From the NCBI GenBank assembly GCA_030043285.1, contig JASHXZ010000717.1, forward strand, positions 1 through 6,843: a stretch of DNA of 6,843 bases, read 5' to 3'. The position numbers were made by a program, and so were the translations under genes. The DNA is from Xanthobacteraceae bacterium (GTDB lineage Bacteria; Pseudomonadota; Alphaproteobacteria; Rhizobiales; Xanthobacteraceae). Of the stretch, positions 5,245 through 6,843 are shown in pieces (positions within the stretch are counted from its first letter, which is position 1; every line of letters begins with the position of its first letter). The notes under the pieces were generated by a model that made no database searches, was not told where the DNA came from, and worked only from the letters and a program-made list of their open reading frames with translations.

Positions 5245-6843
5245 GTGAAAACTAATCATGCCATCGGCCAACGCGTGCTGCGGCTCGAAGACGGGCCGCT
5301 CCTGCGCGGCCACGGGCGCTTTGTCGACGACCTGAAATTTGCCGGCATGCTCGAGGCCGCGTTCGTGCGCAGCCCGCACGCTCATGCCGGCGTTCGCGGC
5401 ATCGACACTGCCGCGGCGCGCCGGCTACCGGGTGTGCACGCGATCTTCAGCGCCGCCGATCTCGCGCCGCTGCTCACCGCCGAGCGCCTGCCGCTGCAAT
5501 TTCGCACCGATCAGCTGCCGATCGACGTCGCGCCCTTTGTCCTGGCCAAAGACGAAGTCGCTTTCGTCGGCGAAGCCGTTGCGGTCGTCATCGCCCACAC
5601 TCGCGCCATTGCGGAGGACGCCGCTGCGTTGGTCGAGGTCGATTATGAACCGCTGCCGGCGATCTCCGATTGCCGTGCGGCGCTACAGCCCGGTGCGGCG
5701 CTCGCCCATCGCGGCAAGGCGAGCAACCTGCTGATTGAATTCTGCCAGGCTTACGGCGACGTCGCCGCCGCGTTTGCGCGCGCGCCACACCGCGCTTCGG
5801 TGCGTCTGAAACAGCATCGCGGCGGCGCGCACTCGATGGAAGGCCGCGGCGCGGTTGTGGTTTACGATCCCAACGAGGAGCGGCTCACACTGTGGACGTC
5901 GACGCAGCTTGCTCATGAGGTGCGCGCGTTTTTGATGCGGCTCCTCCAGCTCGACGAAAACCGGCTGCGCGTCGTAGCACCGGACGTCGGCGGCGGGTTC
6001 GGCGCCAAGTTCGTCATGTATCCGGAAGAAGTCGTGCTGTGCGCCGCGAGCCTCAAGCTGCACCGCCCGATCAAATGGATCGAAGACCGCCGCGAGCATT
6101 TTTGCGCCGCGGTGCAAGAACGCGATCAGTACTGGGACCTTGAGGTCGCCTTCGATGCGAACGCGCAAGTACTCGGCGTGCGCGGCGAACTCATTCACGA
6201 CCAGGGCGCCTACACGCCGCAGGGCCTCAACCTGCCCTACAACGCCTCGACCGGTGTGCCCGGTCCCTACGTGTTGCCGGCGTACGAACTGCGCGTGCGG
6301 GTCGTCGAAACCAACAAGGTTGCCACCATGCCGGTGCGCGGCGCCGGCTATCCGGAGGCTGCCTTCGCGATGGAGCGCGTGCTCGATGCGGTGGCGCGCG
6401 CGCTCAAGCTCGATCGCGCCGAGGTGCGGCGCCGCAACCTCGTACCGGCTGAGAAGATGCCGTACGTGACGCCGCTGAAGACGCGCGCCGGCTCGCCGGT
6501 CGCCTACGACAGCGGCGATTTTCCACGCTGCCTCGCCATGGCGCTCGACGCGATCGACTACGCCGGCTTTGCCGAGCGCCGCGACCGCGCGCAAAACAAT
6601 GGCCGGCACATCGGCATCGGCATCGGCGCCGGCGTCAAGGGCACCGGCCGCGGACCGTTCGAATCCGGTATCGTGCGCATCGGCCGCTCCGGCCGCATCT
6701 CGGTCTATACCGGCGCCATGCCGATGGGTCAGGGCATCAGGACGGCGCTCGCGCAAATATGCGCTGAGCAGTTCGCCGTGCCGACCGACAACGTCACCGT
6801 GGTCGCGGGCGATACCGCGGTCATCCCGTACGGCCAGGGCGGC
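5245..6843 (+). CDS. Molybdopterin-binding large subunit, xanthine-oxidase/CO-dehydrogenase family (3'-truncated)
   Basis: The frame is open from GTG at 5245 to the right edge (533 codons, no stop); family members are about 750-800 residues, so roughly two thirds is present. The N-terminal Ald_Xan_dh_C-type domain begins AIGQRVLRLEDGPLLRGHGRFVDDL (5-30 approx.) and includes FVRSPHAHA and the FVGEAVAVVIA strand. The molybdopterin domain follows, with HSMEGRG, STQLAHEVR, APDVGGGFGAK (GGGFGAK at 249-255), IEDRREHF, VRGAGYPEAAFAMER (starts at 364) and PMGQGIRTALAQI (MGQG at 494-497). The VRGAG loop resembles form II/xanthine-oxidase-like enzymes, not the AYxCSFR loop of true CO dehydrogenase, but it has Tyr369 where Arg is usual. 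It should bind the Mo-pterin cofactor and oxidise or reduce the substrate in the cytoplasm with FAD and 2Fe-2S partner subunits. In-frame TTG codons at 5218 and 5227 are alternative starts, and no strong ribosome-binding site is visible for any of the three. It could partner with the FAD subunit at the left edge or with one beyond the right edge. Confidence 0.92.
   Translation, partial: MKTNHAIGQRVLRLEDGPLLRGHGRFVDDLKFAGMLEAAFVRSPHAHAGVRGIDTAAARRLPGVHAIFSAADLAPLLTAERLPLQFRTDQLPIDVAPFVLAKDEVAFVGEAVAVVIAHTRAIAEDAAALVEVDYEPLPAISDCRAALQPGAALAHRGKASNLLIEFCQAYGDVAAAFARAPHRASVRLKQHRGGAHSMEGRGAVVVYDPNEERLTLWTSTQLAHEVRAFLMRLLQLDENRLRVVAPDVGGGFGAKFVMYPEEVVLCAASLKLHRPIKWIEDRREHFCAAVQERDQYWDLEVAFDANAQVLGVRGELIHDQGAYTPQGLNLPYNASTGVPGPYVLPAYELRVRVVETNKVATMPVRGAGYPEAAFAMERVLDAVARALKLDRAEVRRRNLVPAEKMPYVTPLKTRAGSPVAYDSGDFPRCLAMALDAIDYAGFAERRDRAQNNGRHIGIGIGAGVKGTGRGPFESGIVRIGRSGRISVYTGAMPMGQGIRTALAQICAEQFAVPTDNVTVVAGDTAVIPYGQGG

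Noticed and set aside
5683..6756. Long minus-strand open frame opposite the molybdopterin large subunit
   Set aside because: Mirror of strongly biased codons in the true gene; no recognisable domain.

Overview
The window is GC-rich, gene-dense bacterial DNA. Its codon usage, its tripartite-tricarboxylate (TTT/Bug) binding protein, and its mix of molybdenum-hydroxylase subunits with CoA-ester enzymes suggest a metabolically versatile proteobacterium. My best guess is an alphaproteobacterium of the Hyphomicrobiales (Bradyrhizobium/Rhodopseudomonas type), but a betaproteobacterium cannot be excluded from sequence alone. I see no tRNA, rRNA, CRISPR array, transposase or integrase.

Layout, left to right. 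(1) Positions 1-974 (+) hold the 3' part of an FAD-binding medium subunit of a xanthine-oxidase-family enzyme. It carries the extra cysteine loop typical of the beta subunit of 4-hydroxybenzoyl-CoA reductase. (2) A three-gene block on the minus strand (3058 down to 958) is transcribed amidohydrolase-2 metalloenzyme, then a small uncharacterised basic protein, then a small Rieske [2Fe-2S] protein. Its last gene overlaps the tail of gene 1 by 17 bp, end to end. (3) A 224-bp divergent intergenic region (3059-3282) has a strong ribosome-binding site at each end and an 8-bp perfect inverted repeat in the middle. (4) A plus-strand block runs enoyl-CoA hydratase/isomerase-like protein (3283-4170), periplasmic TTT-type solute-binding protein (4259-5221), and the molybdopterin-binding large subunit of a xanthine-oxidase/CO-dehydrogenase-family enzyme (5245 to the right edge, truncated).

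Read together, this looks like a catabolic island for an aromatic or cyclic carboxylic acid. The binding protein would capture the acid in the periplasm. Molybdenum enzyme(s) would hydroxylate or reductively dehydroxylate the acid or its CoA thioester. The crotonase-fold enzyme and the ACMSD-like metal-dependent hydrolase/decarboxylase would act on the ring or on ring-derived intermediates, and the Rieske protein would carry electrons. The substrate cannot be read from the sequence. Whether the medium subunit at the left and the large subunit at the right belong to one enzyme or two is open.

The most interesting points are the departures from family norms: a crotonase with Trp where one catalytic Glu normally sits, a Rieske protein with a cluster-loop spacing about twice the usual, a large subunit with Tyr in the usual VRGAGR-type active-site loop, and a conserved-looking small protein of unknown function between the hydrolase and the Rieske gene.
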